The translations under genes and the position numbers were made by a program. The notes beneath the pieces are model-generated. The model worked only from the letters and a program-made list of their open reading frames with translations, did not search any database and had not been told where the DNA came from. A DNA stretch of 64,000 nucleotides from Lyophyllum atratum (Eukaryota > Basidiomycota > Agaricomycetes > Agaricales > Lyophyllaceae): the NCBI GenBank assembly GCA_014905825.1, contig JACGCN010000021.1, forward strand, positions 186,001 through 250,000. The letters run 5' to 3'. Positions 47,738 through 58,430 of this stretch are shown piece by piece (within the stretch, counting starts at the first letter, position 1; every line of letters begins with the position of its first letter).

Positions 47738-50700
47738 TTACGCCTTGAAGAATGGTGTATAACAACCAACCCAATGAGCACCTATCATGGATCCTTGAAA
47801 GTCAACCGAGCCAAAACCATGGCGAGAGATAACGAGGACGTTGGATGGTTCAGTCACCTGTGCTGCAGATGGTACCCACATAAGATGTTCTTTCCCCTGC
47901 GAAGAGATGATCCAATTTGTAGATGCCAGATTCCAGACAGAATGGACCAAGCCGTTCACCCGCGCTGGCACAGACTGATTATCCGAGCCAGAAACAATCT
48001 GTGTCCCATCGTTGGACGACGCGGCCGAATTGACGGAGTCGGCCTGTCCCTTCAGCTCGTTCAGCTCCATGCCTGTTGACACATCCCACACCCGTACAGA
48101 CTCGTCGACTGAGCCAGATACAATCCGTCTGCCATCGCTTGAAAACGCGACCGAGTTCACCCAGCCGGTGTGGCCCTTCAGCACCATCATCTCCGCACCT
48201 GTCGACACATCCCATACTCGCACCGACGCAGACAAGCCAGACACGATTTGCATGCCATCGCTCGAAAACGCGACCGACGCGACCACGCCGAGGCACCTTT
48301 TCAGCAACTTCACCACTGCACCTGTCGACGCATCCCACACATGCACAGGCTGGTCATTCGAGCCAGACACGATTTGTGTACCGTCGCTCGAAAATGCGAC
48401 CGAACGGACTAAGTCTGTGTGGCGATTGAGCACCTTCACCTCCGCACCTGTCAATGCATCCCATACCCGGACAGACCTGTCTTTCGAACCAGATACAATT
48501 CGCATGCCATCACTCGAAAATGCAACTGAGTTGACGCCATTGGTGTGGCCCTTCAGCAACTTCACCTCTGCACCTGTCGATGCATCCCACACCCGCACAG
48601 ACTGGTCATAAGAGCCAGAGACAATCTGCGTGCTGTCTCTCGAGAACGCGACCGAGCTGACCAAGCTGGTGTGGCCCTTCAGCACCTTCGTCTCTGCACC
48701 TATCGACGCGTCCCACACTCGCACAGACCGGTCATACGAGCCAGACACAATTTGCTTGCCGTCACTCGAGAACGCGACCGAGTAGACCGAGCCGGTGTGA
48801 CCCTTCAGCACCTTCATCTCCGCACCTGTCGACGCATCCCACACCCGCACAGACCGGTCACGCGAGCCAGACACAATCTGTGTGCCATCTCTCGAAAATG
48901 CGACCGAGTTGACTAAGCTGTTGTGGCCCCCCAAGACCCTAACTGTCGCCGCTGTCGACACATCCCACACTCGCACAGAATTGTCTTCTGAGCCAGACAC
49001 AATCTGAGTGCCGTCCTTCGAAAACGCGACCGAGCTGACCTCGCTGGTGTGGCCCTTCAACACCTTCACCTCTGCACCTGTCGATGCATCCCACACTCTC
49101 ACAGACAGGTCATACGAGCCAGACACAAGTTGTGTGCCGTCTCTCGAAAATGTGACTGAGCTGACCAAGCTGGTGTGGCCCTTCAGCACCTTCACCTTCG
49201 CCCCTGTCGATGCATCCCACACTCGCACAGACAGGTCATATGAGCCAGACAGAATCTGTGTCCCGTCGCTCGAAAATGCGACCGAGCTGACCTCGCTGGT
49301 GTGGCCCTCCAGTATGTTCACCTCTGCACCTGTCAATGCATCCCATACCCGCACAGACCAGTCATCTGAGCCAGACACGATCCGCGTGCCGTCGTTAGAA
49401 AACGCAACTGAGCTGACCGAGTAGGTGTGTCCCTTCAACACCTTCAACCCCGCACCTGTCGACACATCCCACACTCGCACAGATTTGTCTCCCGAGCCAG
49501 ACACAATCTGGGTGCCGTCTCCCGAAAACGCGACCGACCTGACCGTGTCTGTGTGACCCTTCAGCACCTTTGCCTCTGCACCTGTCGACAGATCCCACAC
49601 CCTCACAGATTGGTCATACGAGCCAGACACAATCTGTGTGCCGTCGCTCGAAAACGCGACCGAGTTAATCAAGGCGGTGTGACCCTTTAATGCCTTCATC
49701 TCCGCACCTGTCGATGCATCCCACAACTGCACAGATTTGTTGACTGAGCCAGACACGATCAGTGTGCCGTCGTTCGAAAACGCTACTGACGTGACCGGAC
49801 TCCCAGCCATTACCGTCATCAATGGGAGATCAACACTGCCTTTAGTATGAGTAAAGACCGGGATGCGAGAGAATTGCTTCTTCCAGTTCCGACAGAGACT
49901 GCTGTCTCGTGACCATGTTGCCAACGCTGAGATATAGAGGTGCGGAGTCGATTCAGCAGCTGGGCTTCCGGTGAAATGTGTAGCAAAATTGGCAGCTTCA
50001 CCAACGTCACGCGCCAATTCCAAATAACTGTTCCCGCACTGACCGACAAGTTTAGTTGCTTTAAGACAGCTCAAACTATGTGATTCGTACCTTTAGTACC
50101 CACTGGCGCGCACGTTGAAGCAGCAGAGTACACTGATTGCGTAATCCGAGCAGGTTCATAGCTTCGATCCAGAACAGGACACGAATCTGGAGGAATTCCG
50201 AAATGCAGTCACGGAGATTGTTGGTATCAATCAACTCGGGCGAGGGCAAGTGATAAACCCAGTGGCGAGATGAGTACCTAAGGACAGCTTGAATGTTCTT
50301 GCTAACCTGCTCGGACAGTGCATCGGTGTTGTCGCGGTCGAACAGGAAGGATGACTTTATATCGCCCATGTTGAATCGCAGACCAGACTTCATGATGTGG
50401 AAGCAAGATTCACTGAGAAGTCGGTGGTGGTCTGGTTCACTACACCAAAACTCGTACTTCTCCTCACGGATACGAAAGTTTGACCGAGTTTGATCAAAAA
50501 TGAAATCAGGGAATGAGGCATGGTACCAGAAAACTTGATTGCCTTGGGTATAGAGCACGGGATGAAGAGAGCGCAGAACGGCCCCTGCGGCTTCATCGTC
50601 ATCGTCCAAGAGGAGCGCGGCGACCACAGAGGTTGATGTGCGTTCCGCCGTACACAGGAAGGTAAAAAGAATGCGTAATCGGCGCGCCAAGAACTTCCCC

Positions 50701-52755
50701 TTGAGCTTTGAAAACGCGTCACACATGATCTGTCGGTATAATTCGTCAATCAAGGACGTAGCGTCGCTCGCAGATGCCGGTTCGTATGATTTGGAAATGA
50801 GGTCATCGAGCATCTCGACCTGCTCTTTGACGGTGAGTGATCCAGGCAGGGTCAGGTACCTCACCGCCGTCGCAGCGTAGATGAACAGACCACCAGCTCG
50901 GCGCACAAGCTCGGCCAGCCCTGGGCTGCCGGAGAGCATCGGCAGTTTGGCTTCCAGGTATGTCTCTATGTCTGACTTCGCCTCCTGGATTGGTACGTCT
51001 TGAAGACGGCAGACAGCCTCAGACGTGAATGCCTCGCAGAGTTTAGCGAGTCCAGGATCAGACCGGCTCGTCACAAGAAACTTGAGACCCCGTACGTCGT
51101 ATTCGTCGATTGCGTTGAGCAGGTCGCGTAGAAAAGTCGACCCTCCGCCGCCTTCGATTTCATCGAGTGCATCGATGACGATGAGGTATGGTGGGCGTTC
51201 TGGACCGCGTGTGGCTGCGGACTGCTGCCAAGGGGCCAAAAGAAGATCCCTCAGCTGGGTGGGGATATCGTAGTTGACGGCGTCGAATTTGTCAGCAACA
51301 TGTAAGGCGTCTCCATACAAATTGCATTTACGAGCGAGGTGGTAGGCGAGAGTGGGAAGGATACGTGTCTGTTCTCGCGTTTCTTTGAATTGTCGCGAGC
51401 AGAAAAAGCTCCCGCCCAAGACGGTATGTTGGTCGGCATTGCCACCATTATCAAACTGTTTGGCTATAGTATACGCAATGGTGGTCTTGCCAGAGCCGGC
51501 CTGGCCAGTCAGCCAAAAGACGCGTGCGCTATCCGACGAGGGATCGTTAGCCCATTTGCTTATGTCTTCGAGTATTTCGACGCGCGTGTTGGGTGTACAC
51601 TCTTCACGCTTCAATGCCTGCTGATCGAGAACGGTTCGGTGGTCAGCCTTCTCGGAGGGACGCAGACTTCTTAGGGCCGCTTTCTGTCGAATCGTTCAGT
51701 ATCGGTCACAAGCCCAAAGAACTGACATACTTGCCTTGGTGTCGTCACGTATCGCGTTCGCCGTCTCCTGGATGCTGTTCGCCATTTCGAGCTGAGAACC
51801 AGCATTGAGCAGATACATGACCTAAAATGAATGTAAGAATATGCACCTGGAAGGACGCCGTAGCGCCGTTTACGCGTTGGAAAATATGTCGAATCATCTT
51901 CTGGTATTCTTCATGGTCTAGTACCTGTATGGCTAGCGATTTCCTGGCGAGATCCTGTAACTTGCTCATTTCTTCCCGAAGGATCCTAGATGCGGCGAGG
52001 TGTTCATCGTGATATGCCATGCGACGCAGGGAGGACGACATACTGTGTGAGCTTCTCCATCTCCCGTTCCGCAGCCTTCGGAACGCCGATAGCTACAGCC
52101 CTCTCCACAGCCAGGAGTCTGTCCGCCGTGTCTTCCAGACGTTGTACGAGCTCGTCCTTGTTGTCTCCGACCGCCTGAGATGATGATTAGCCAGTGCCCG
52201 TAATATAGAGACAACGACTCACATCTTTCATCTCGATGATCACCTTAGCAATAGAGAACGCCACCTTAACTGGATTGGTGTCGACACACTCCGCCACCCT
52301 CTTGAGGAGCGTTTGCCCAAACCGCGAAGCCACTCCAAGACCGTCTTTTACAGTCGCCTTCCGATCCGAGCCCTGAGTTTGAGAGCCTGATTCTGCAGTA
52401 GGAACTAAAGTAAGGCCGCTGCTAGTTCTGCGAGAAAGGAATCCGGGATAGTGGAGATTGCATACCCTGATGCGAGGTAGCATTGCCGCCTAGAGAGAGG
52501 TTGAGTCGTCGTCAATAATATTGAGATGGAGACAATAAACTTACCAGGGGCTGTTATCTCTACAGTTCCTGTCTTGTTTCCTGGGACAGGATCCTGACCG
52601 CCAGACCCAGAGGAGAGAGAAACCCGAGATGCATTCGACGGGACGGCCGAGGCGCTGGCTGACTTAGGTCGCTCAATCAGGTTCCGCAAGAACTTGAAAC
52701 TTGCTGTGCCTCCGCCTTTCTTTTTCGACGACTTCGCTTTGCTGGACGAGGCCAT
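47738..52755 (-). CDS. NACHT-WD40 STAND protein (fungal NLR)
   Basis: 1546 residues. Exons complement(47738..50038, 50091..51683, 51735..51821, 51874..51985, 52044..52174, 52223..52404, 52466..52489, 52545..52755). Residues 1-75 are Ser/Lys-rich. About 85-255 is an all-helical region (TLLKRVAECV, ELVQRLEDTADRLLAVE, EEYQKMIRHIFQRVMYLL). The NACHT domain has Walker A GQAGSGKT (309-316), Walker B YLIVIDALDE and FLVTSRSDP. A WD40 array starts at about 857 with 15 repeats of 42 residues. Fungal STAND proteins of this build (HET-E/NWD type) sense non-self and trigger cell death; that role is inferred. One intron (51684..51734) uses a GC donor, AAG|GCAAGT. The apparent stop near 50076 is removed by the 52-nt intron 50039..50090. 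Confidence 0.9.
47921..49810 (-). repeat. Tandem WD40 array, 15 x 126 bp
   Basis: Fifteen in-frame copies of a 42-codon unit with the backbone SVAFSxDGTQIVSGSxDxSV then RVWDxSTGAEVKVLKGHT. Differences concentrate in the three residues after GHT (SLV, SEV, DTV, YSV, NGV, GSV, GWV) and around the SGS-x-D-x-S turn (YDQ, GDK, DDW, EDN, RDR, KDR). The last repeat is degenerate. The similarity points to recent exchange among repeats. Confidence 0.9.
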
Positions 52756-53081
52756 GGAGTAGAGAGCGAGAGGCTGCGCTCCGCGCTCCGCGCTCCGCAG
52801 AGTGATGTAAGGAGAAAGGCAGCCGCGAGGCGCCTATCAACCTTGTCATTGTGTGCAGTGGTTCGGACTGAGCAGGCGAAATAATTTCTGATCAGTGATC
52901 TATCATCTGACCGTGATCGACCGATCGCGTTTGCGCATCTATCACGTTCCACATCTCACAGATCTTGGCACCTCTCAACGGTCGCAGCTCTACATCTAGT
53001 CGACACATCCTCCAGTCATCGCAAAGGAGATCCCAATCCACACCACCACTACCACTCCTACCAACCCAATGACCCACACAC
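52756..53081. other. 5' flank of NLR gene
   Basis: Contains a short CG-rich tandem repeat (CGCTCCG units, about 52777-52798) just upstream of the NLR start, and the 3' flank of the PPPDE gene. No gene. Confidence 0.5.
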
Positions 53082-55442
53082 TCACGGGCACAACTTATCC
53101 GCCACCTCCTCAACCAGCCTCCTAACCTCCTTCTTCCTAACACCCTCCTCCCCACACCCGCCCTTCCCCAGCTTGCGCCTCAGCACATCCCGCGCCTGCA
53201 GCACCTCCAGCAACGGCGCGATCTGCGCCTCATACGCCGGGGACAGACGGAGCAGGAACGCAAGCGACGCCGTCAATCGATGCACTAACAATCAACCAAC
53301 CCATCAGCAACGAAAGGAGGGCAAGAGACACAGAAGAAGAAGAAAAAGCAACGCACCCACGTCCTCGCTCGTCGTCTCCCTCTCAAGCGCCTCCACCACC
53401 GCACTCACCATCTCCACCTCCCACTCCTCATCCTCCAGCCCGTCCCTCTTACTAATATTATTCCTCCCTCCGCCCACCCTCCCCTTCTGCAGGAACGCCG
53501 CGACGTTAAACATCAACCCCGCCGCCGCCGTGCGCACCGCCGCGTCCGCATGCAGGAGGCTCGGGACGAGCACCGCCCCGAGCTTCTCCCGCATCGTCAG
53601 GAGGAGTTGCTGTGCCAGCGCCGGCGTGGCGAACGCGTTAGAGAGAAGGCGGAGCACCGTGAGGAGGTAGTTGCGCGTGTTCTCTGCGGGGTCGCGGAGC
53701 GCGGCGATGGCTTTGTCGATGAAGAGGTGGACGGGGTCGGAGGGGGAGGAGGGCGCGGACCAGGTACCGACGCTCGGGTCTAGGAGGGCGAGGCGCCAGA
53801 GATCGACGAGGGGGAAGAGGGAGGCGGCGGGGAGGGCGGTGGTTAGGGCGGAGGTGGCTTGGCTCCAGGATGTCAGGAGGGCTGGTGTCGCCGAGGGGAG
53901 GGTCGTGGTCGTGGTCTTGGAGAAACGGGCTTTGAGATAGGGCGCTACGGTTCCTGTGAGGGTTTGCTTAACTTGGGCGGGCGTCTGTGGGATCGGGGGC
54001 CAGGGAGTGGAATCGATGAAGGTGGAGAGTTTGGTGAGGACTGTGTCGATGGCTGGGACTTGCGTGAAGAGGATGGGGTTGAGTGATAGGGCTTGGACGG
54101 CTGGGAGTGATAGTGAGGTGTGGGGATGCGCTAGACGACGGAGTCAGTGCCGTGTTGGAGGGGTAACACTTGCGACGTACGTGGAAAGGCCTGGTACAGC
54201 AACAGATCTATTTGTGTCCGCAACTCGTTTGCGTCAGCACCCTTGAGCTCGTCCAACTATGTCATGATCATCAGTACGATGCTAGGCGGCAGAGAAACGA
54301 GATGCTCACCTTCTTCCCGTCTAAATAGAAAATAAAGGTGGGTGTCGCTCGAATGCCCCATTCGCTAGCAAGTGCTTGACCCTGGCCAATTCTGATATCA
54401 ATTTTAGCAAATCCCGCACCAGTCCCATCGGCCTTGACACCCTTCTCCTCCGATAGCTTCTCGTAAACGGGCGCGATTATTCGACATGGCCCACACGTAG
54501 CGTCGGTGAATAGAGCGACGGCCGCGCGATGGTTCTTGAGGAATGAGTGGAACGACGGTTGGTTGCTGATGACGTGGATGGGCGCAGTGAGGGTCTGCGT
54601 CGCAGGGGTGGAAGTCGATGCTTGGGCTTGCGCGGCGACGGCTTGTAGTATTGACGCTGTTAGATGAGGATCCTGGCCAGCATTTTCTGCTGGGACTGGA
54701 GGCGGCACGGGAGGGGTGGGAGCACCTGGAGATGGGCGGCGAAACATTGCGTCGATGGTGGGCCGAAGTGCTGCTCCGAAGGGCGTGGCTAGGAAGTCGG
54801 TGGGCAGGTCTGAGTGTGGTTTGGTGAGGTCGTACTGGTTCTGTGAGATGCGAAGAACTTACCTTTGATGTACTCGGGAATGGATCCGCCTGTTAAGAAT
54901 CCGACAACGTCATTCGTGAATGAGTTACAGTTAAAATCTATCCAACCATGTCAATCGTCGCGATGAGGCCGCAAAGGGACATCAATAACCTAACAAGTGA
55001 TACTGGAGACTGTCAGTTCCTTGGTTCGAACCTGGATTGAACTTCCAAACTTACTTTATCCGCTGTGTAATGGTCTTCCATTTCCGTCAGGTATTCGTTG
55101 AAAGTTTCCTCGTCTATTGAGGTTTCTCCCATATCTACCACTTGCAAAGGGGAGCCATGCTATGACGCTAGATGTGAGTACGCCTCATGGATAGAGTATG
55201 TTGTGGCTTACATGGGACCGGCCAGGTTGCGTCCTGTGGATTCCCTGTCCGTAGAATACCTCTTTCCCGTATACGACGACGGATGTATGCCTAAGACAGG
55301 GAGGTTGAGGCTCATGGTTGATTAGAATAAAATCAGGGACGTACCAGATACCATCGATCTGCCGTCCGGTGAGTTGTCGTGAGAGTTGTCTGGCCATACC
55401 ATTGCTAAGATCGTATACATAAAGCTTTACAGGTGTAGACAT
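53082..55442 (-). CDS. PPPDE-thioredoxin-PUL fusion protein
   Basis: 640 residues. Exons complement(53082..53284, 53357..54130, 54181..54256, 54310..54809, 54863..54937, 54990..55002, 55055..55159, 55212..55290, 55345..55442). The N-terminal PPPDE (DUF862/DeSI) cysteine isopeptidase domain has its His in [19 protein letters not shown] and its Cys in [15 protein letters not shown] Pro-rich linker leads to a thioredoxin fold with ATCGPCR and [13 protein letters not shown], then a C-terminal PUL-type helical repeat domain (Cdc48/p97-binding in PLAA/Ufd3). The architecture is known in fungi and suggests deubiquitylation or deSUMOylation linked to Cdc48 and redox state; the exact role is unknown. 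Exon 4 is 13 nt. Confidence 0.9.
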
Positions 55443-55884
55443 TTCTAAGATCTAGAGTACAAATTGAAAGGGAAGATGGTTCTGCTTCCGAGCACTCAGC
55501 AGACTGAGATTCTGATGACGCGTCTTTTGGCTGTGCATACCACGTGATTCTTTCTCTACACGCGACTGTCGGCGTCGCGAGCTGTCGCGTACACTGACGT
55601 GCAGGCTCCAGCCCGTTGCAAAGTCTATTGGGTAGTCCGCCAATACTATCATTCGGTGCTGCTCTGAATCGCGTCTCAAACGCCAAAAGAATCGGTTCTC
55701 ACTCGGTCGAAAGGTCCTGGCTCGATCAGTAGTGCAGCTCCCAGACGTCAATTCCAGGTAAGTACAGAAGAAGGAGGAAAACATGGAAAAACTACCATAT
55801 TATTGTGTGAGTGCAAGTAGTCCATGCACCAATCGAAGAGACCCTAAACAAGTAGGGTGGAGGAAAAAATTAAGATGGCAGACG

Positions 55885-57110
55885 CAAAAAGTCTGAATCG
55901 AGTATCACGCCCAGAGGGCGTGAGCTGCGAAGGGAATTGAAAGATGGTGGATGATCTCCTCGTACATGGCATTCTCCACGGTTTGATCGAAATCGTAGGA
56001 GAACGCCATTGCTGTAGCTATATGGCGCAGTATATGCAGACACACGTCCAGTGCCTACTAGTACTAGCAGGCAGTGGCATTAGTGTGCAGGCGTCGAACA
56101 CGCAGCCCATGCCGATAGAGATTCCAAGCGCAACACTCATGGAGTATCACGACAAACCACCCAGTCCTCGCGACAGCCATCAAATCAACACATAACGCGG
56201 TCCTCCCTATCCCAAAGGGAAAGATCGTAGGACATGGAATGTGGCTGGTTCGTAGCATGGTGGTGACTTACCACTAGGTTCATCAAGAACCAATCGCGAG
56301 AGACAATGGATTTTCAGACTTTGACCCGTTCGCGAGAAGAGACGCTCAAAGCATCTTGTGCGCAGCGAACCGTCGCAGCCTTGAGTCTGCCAAGGTGAAT
56401 AGATAGATGGCAGCCAAAGAGTGGTCTGAATCGAGTTTCGTACCCAGACCGGGGTAAGAGCTGCGAAGTGAACTAAAGGACGATGTATCCATCAGACATG
56501 GCGTTGCCGCTACTAGGGTCTCCTCGTGCACGACACCCATGATTAGCTTGGAGAAACTGGTGGGTATGGCGGTGGTGGACTGCTCGATCAAGGAGATAGT
56601 CGTTGCCACAGCTGGACGTTTACCAGCCACGGCGGTCGAACTTGAAAAGCTCGTCGCCTCTGACATGATACACCAGCCACGGCGGTCGAACTTGCTTGGA
56701 AAGCTCGTCGCCTCTGACATGATATACCAGCCACGGCGGTCGAACTCGAAAAGCTGTCGCCTCTGACGTGATATACCAGCTGGGCGTGTAAACACGCTAC
56801 CTGTGCCGATAGAGACCTCGAGGCAACACCCGCTTGCCTACGGATACACCGCCCAGTCCTCGCGACGAGTTTTCAGCCAACGGAAGATGCAGTCCTCCCT
56901 TTCCCAAAGAGAAAGTTCGTAGGGCATGGCACCATTGCGATGTATGGCTGGTACGTCATTTGGCGGATTGCCGCCAGGTTCATCGAGAACCAGTGGAAGA
57001 GGAGTGGAATGCTCAGACCTTGGCCTGTTCGCGACGAGAGACGCGCAAGGGCGTCCAGTGTGTAGCGAATCGTCGCAGCCTTGAGTCTACCATGGTGAAT
57101 ATTCATGGGA
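55885..57110. repeat. Diverged direct duplication
   Basis: Copy A is about 55885-56395 and copy B about 56425-57110. Shared islands in the same order: GTCTGAATCGAG; GAGCTGCGAAG; GTGCCGATAGAGA or TGCCGATAGAGA; CCCAGTCCTCGCGAC; TTCATC(A/G)AGAACCA; GTTCGCGA(.)GAGACGC; CGTCGCAGCCTTGAGTCT. Copy B is longer because of the minisatellite. No open frame spans either copy, and no terminal repeats or transposase are seen, so this may be a dead gene pair or old element. Confidence 0.7.
56623..56779. repeat. Minisatellite, 3 units of 49-54 bp
   Basis: The unit begins CCAGCCACGGCGGTCGAACT and continues AAGCTCGTCGCCTCTGACAT, starting at 56623, 56673 and 56727 (spacing 50, 54, about 49). Units are nearly identical apart from small indels. 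On the minus strand they read RRGWYIMSEATSF-like units inside a 149-codon open frame, which is probably not a gene. Confidence 0.85.
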
Positions 57111-57383
57111 AGGTTGGTGAAAATGACTGTATAAGAAGACAATGGGTTATGCCGAAAGAGCGGCCAGGGCCCAGGAGCCAATGCCAAGGAGGGCTCATCA
57201 TCAGAACCCGAACATTGGATAGGAAGCTACCTATTCAGCCCAGGCAAGTGCACTACGCAAAGGATGATGAGCGTTACTTAGACTATGTGGTAATATACAG
57301 GTAATGATGTAAGTAGTGATACATGTGGATAGCGTGGAGTTCTTCAAATTATATGGTGGGTATAGATGAATCCCATATCGTAT

Positions 57384-58430
57384 TCATGGCGAAGAACTCG
57401 ATCCCGCTTCATTCTTCCACTGAATCATCGCTTCCCGTGTCTTCACCAGCAGCTTGAATCCCATATCCTCCGTGCCCCCATAGCCCGTCTGCTCACTCAA
57501 CAAACAGCACCCCCTCGCCAAGCTCTCCTCCTTCCGTTCAATAGCCCCCGCCATAAGCCTCTTGTTGCTCTCGCTCTTGTACCGCCGGACTGCAGCCACC
57601 ATGACCGTGTCATAGCGCTCAAAAAACTGTTCTGCAGAGCGGACGGCGTCTTCGGAACGGCCGTCGGTGTTTGGTTCGTTGGCCTCCTCGGCGAGGGTCA
57701 TGATCAACGCATCAGGCTCCACCGGTCCTGCGGGGTGCCGGAACGACCAGCCGTCCTGATGAGCGTTCACCTCGTCGATGAACCCGTCCATGAGGTTATA
57801 GAGAATGGAGAAGGAGACTCTCCCGAGCCCGGAGACGCGTCGACGGGTTCCACGGACTTTGGCATCCAGTACAGTCTATAGATAAGTAGGTTAGTCGGTC
57901 GGCGCGAGGAGGGTGAAGGACGGGCGTGACTGACCTCGATACCGTTGAGCACGAATTCCAAGCCCTCCAACCACTTCATGTATAGCTCGACCTGCAGGAC
58001 CTGGGTGCCCTCGTCGTGTATGTCCGCTTTAACGGTGGCCTTGACTCCATCGATAATGCTATGTGATACGTATATGATGTCCTGGTCTCCTGTTAACGAG
58101 ACTTAGTTAAATATCGCTAAGGAGTGCGATGCATGTGTATGACGCACGTTTAAGGATTTTCATGCTCTTGAGGTCGTTGATGGCTGTGTCGTCTGTGGGG
58201 TCGTGTATCCGCTGGCGAAGAAGGTCGTCCAAGTCGCGTTCAGGTGTCTGAGCTGTAAGTCGTCAGAAAGACTCTGGAGTATCGATACGTGCCACCAACT
58301 CACCTAAGGTGACACGTTCTCGGCGGGTCTTTTTGCGAGGAGGAGTGACATCCGTGTCGCTCGAGTTCGCCACGCTTATCGACCGTTTGAGCCTGTATCG
58401 AGTCGGTGTAGATGTTGAGGAGGACGACAT
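57384..58430 (-). CDS. Hypothetical protein with basic N-terminus
   Basis: 292 residues. Exons complement(57384..57875, 57935..58089, 58148..58252, 58304..58430), introns 51-59 nt. The N-terminus is Ser/Thr-rich with an NLS-like cluster PPRKKTRRER. The middle has ATVKADIHDEGTQVLQVELYMKWLEGLEFVLNG and the C-terminal half is helical and charged (EQFFERYDTVMVAAVRRYKSES). I recognise no family. Consistent splicing and phase argue for a real gene. Nuclear location is a guess from the basic cluster. Confidence 0.65.

Larger units (their letters stand above)
55443..57383. other. Intergenic with decayed tandem duplication
   Basis: No intact gene. Holds two diverged copies of a segment of about 500 bp (see the repeat entry) and a 3-copy minisatellite. 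Confidence 0.55.

Noticed and set aside
48012..49690. Several long + strand open frames over the WD40 array
   Set aside because: They are antisense shadows of a conserved repeat: the same codons repeated every 126 bp keep the opposite frames open.
47921..49810. CRISPR-like or satellite array
   Set aside because: Repeats are contiguous, 126 bp, in frame and encode WD40 units; there are no unique spacers and the genome is eukaryotic.
50039..50090. Apparent frameshift/stop between the NACHT and WD40 frames of the NLR
   Set aside because: A canonical 52-nt intron (AAG|GTACGA...GGTCAG) with a CAACTAAAC branch-like site joins WVLK to CGNSYLELAR in phase 0, so the gene is intact.
55015..55050. tRNA B-box-like GGTTCGAACC
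   Set aside because: Lies in an intron of the PPPDE gene, is a plain palindrome, and no cloverleaf can be formed around it.
56346..56795. 149-codon minus-strand ORF across the minisatellite
   Set aside because: Created largely by the repeated units; the equivalent frame is not kept in the other duplicate.
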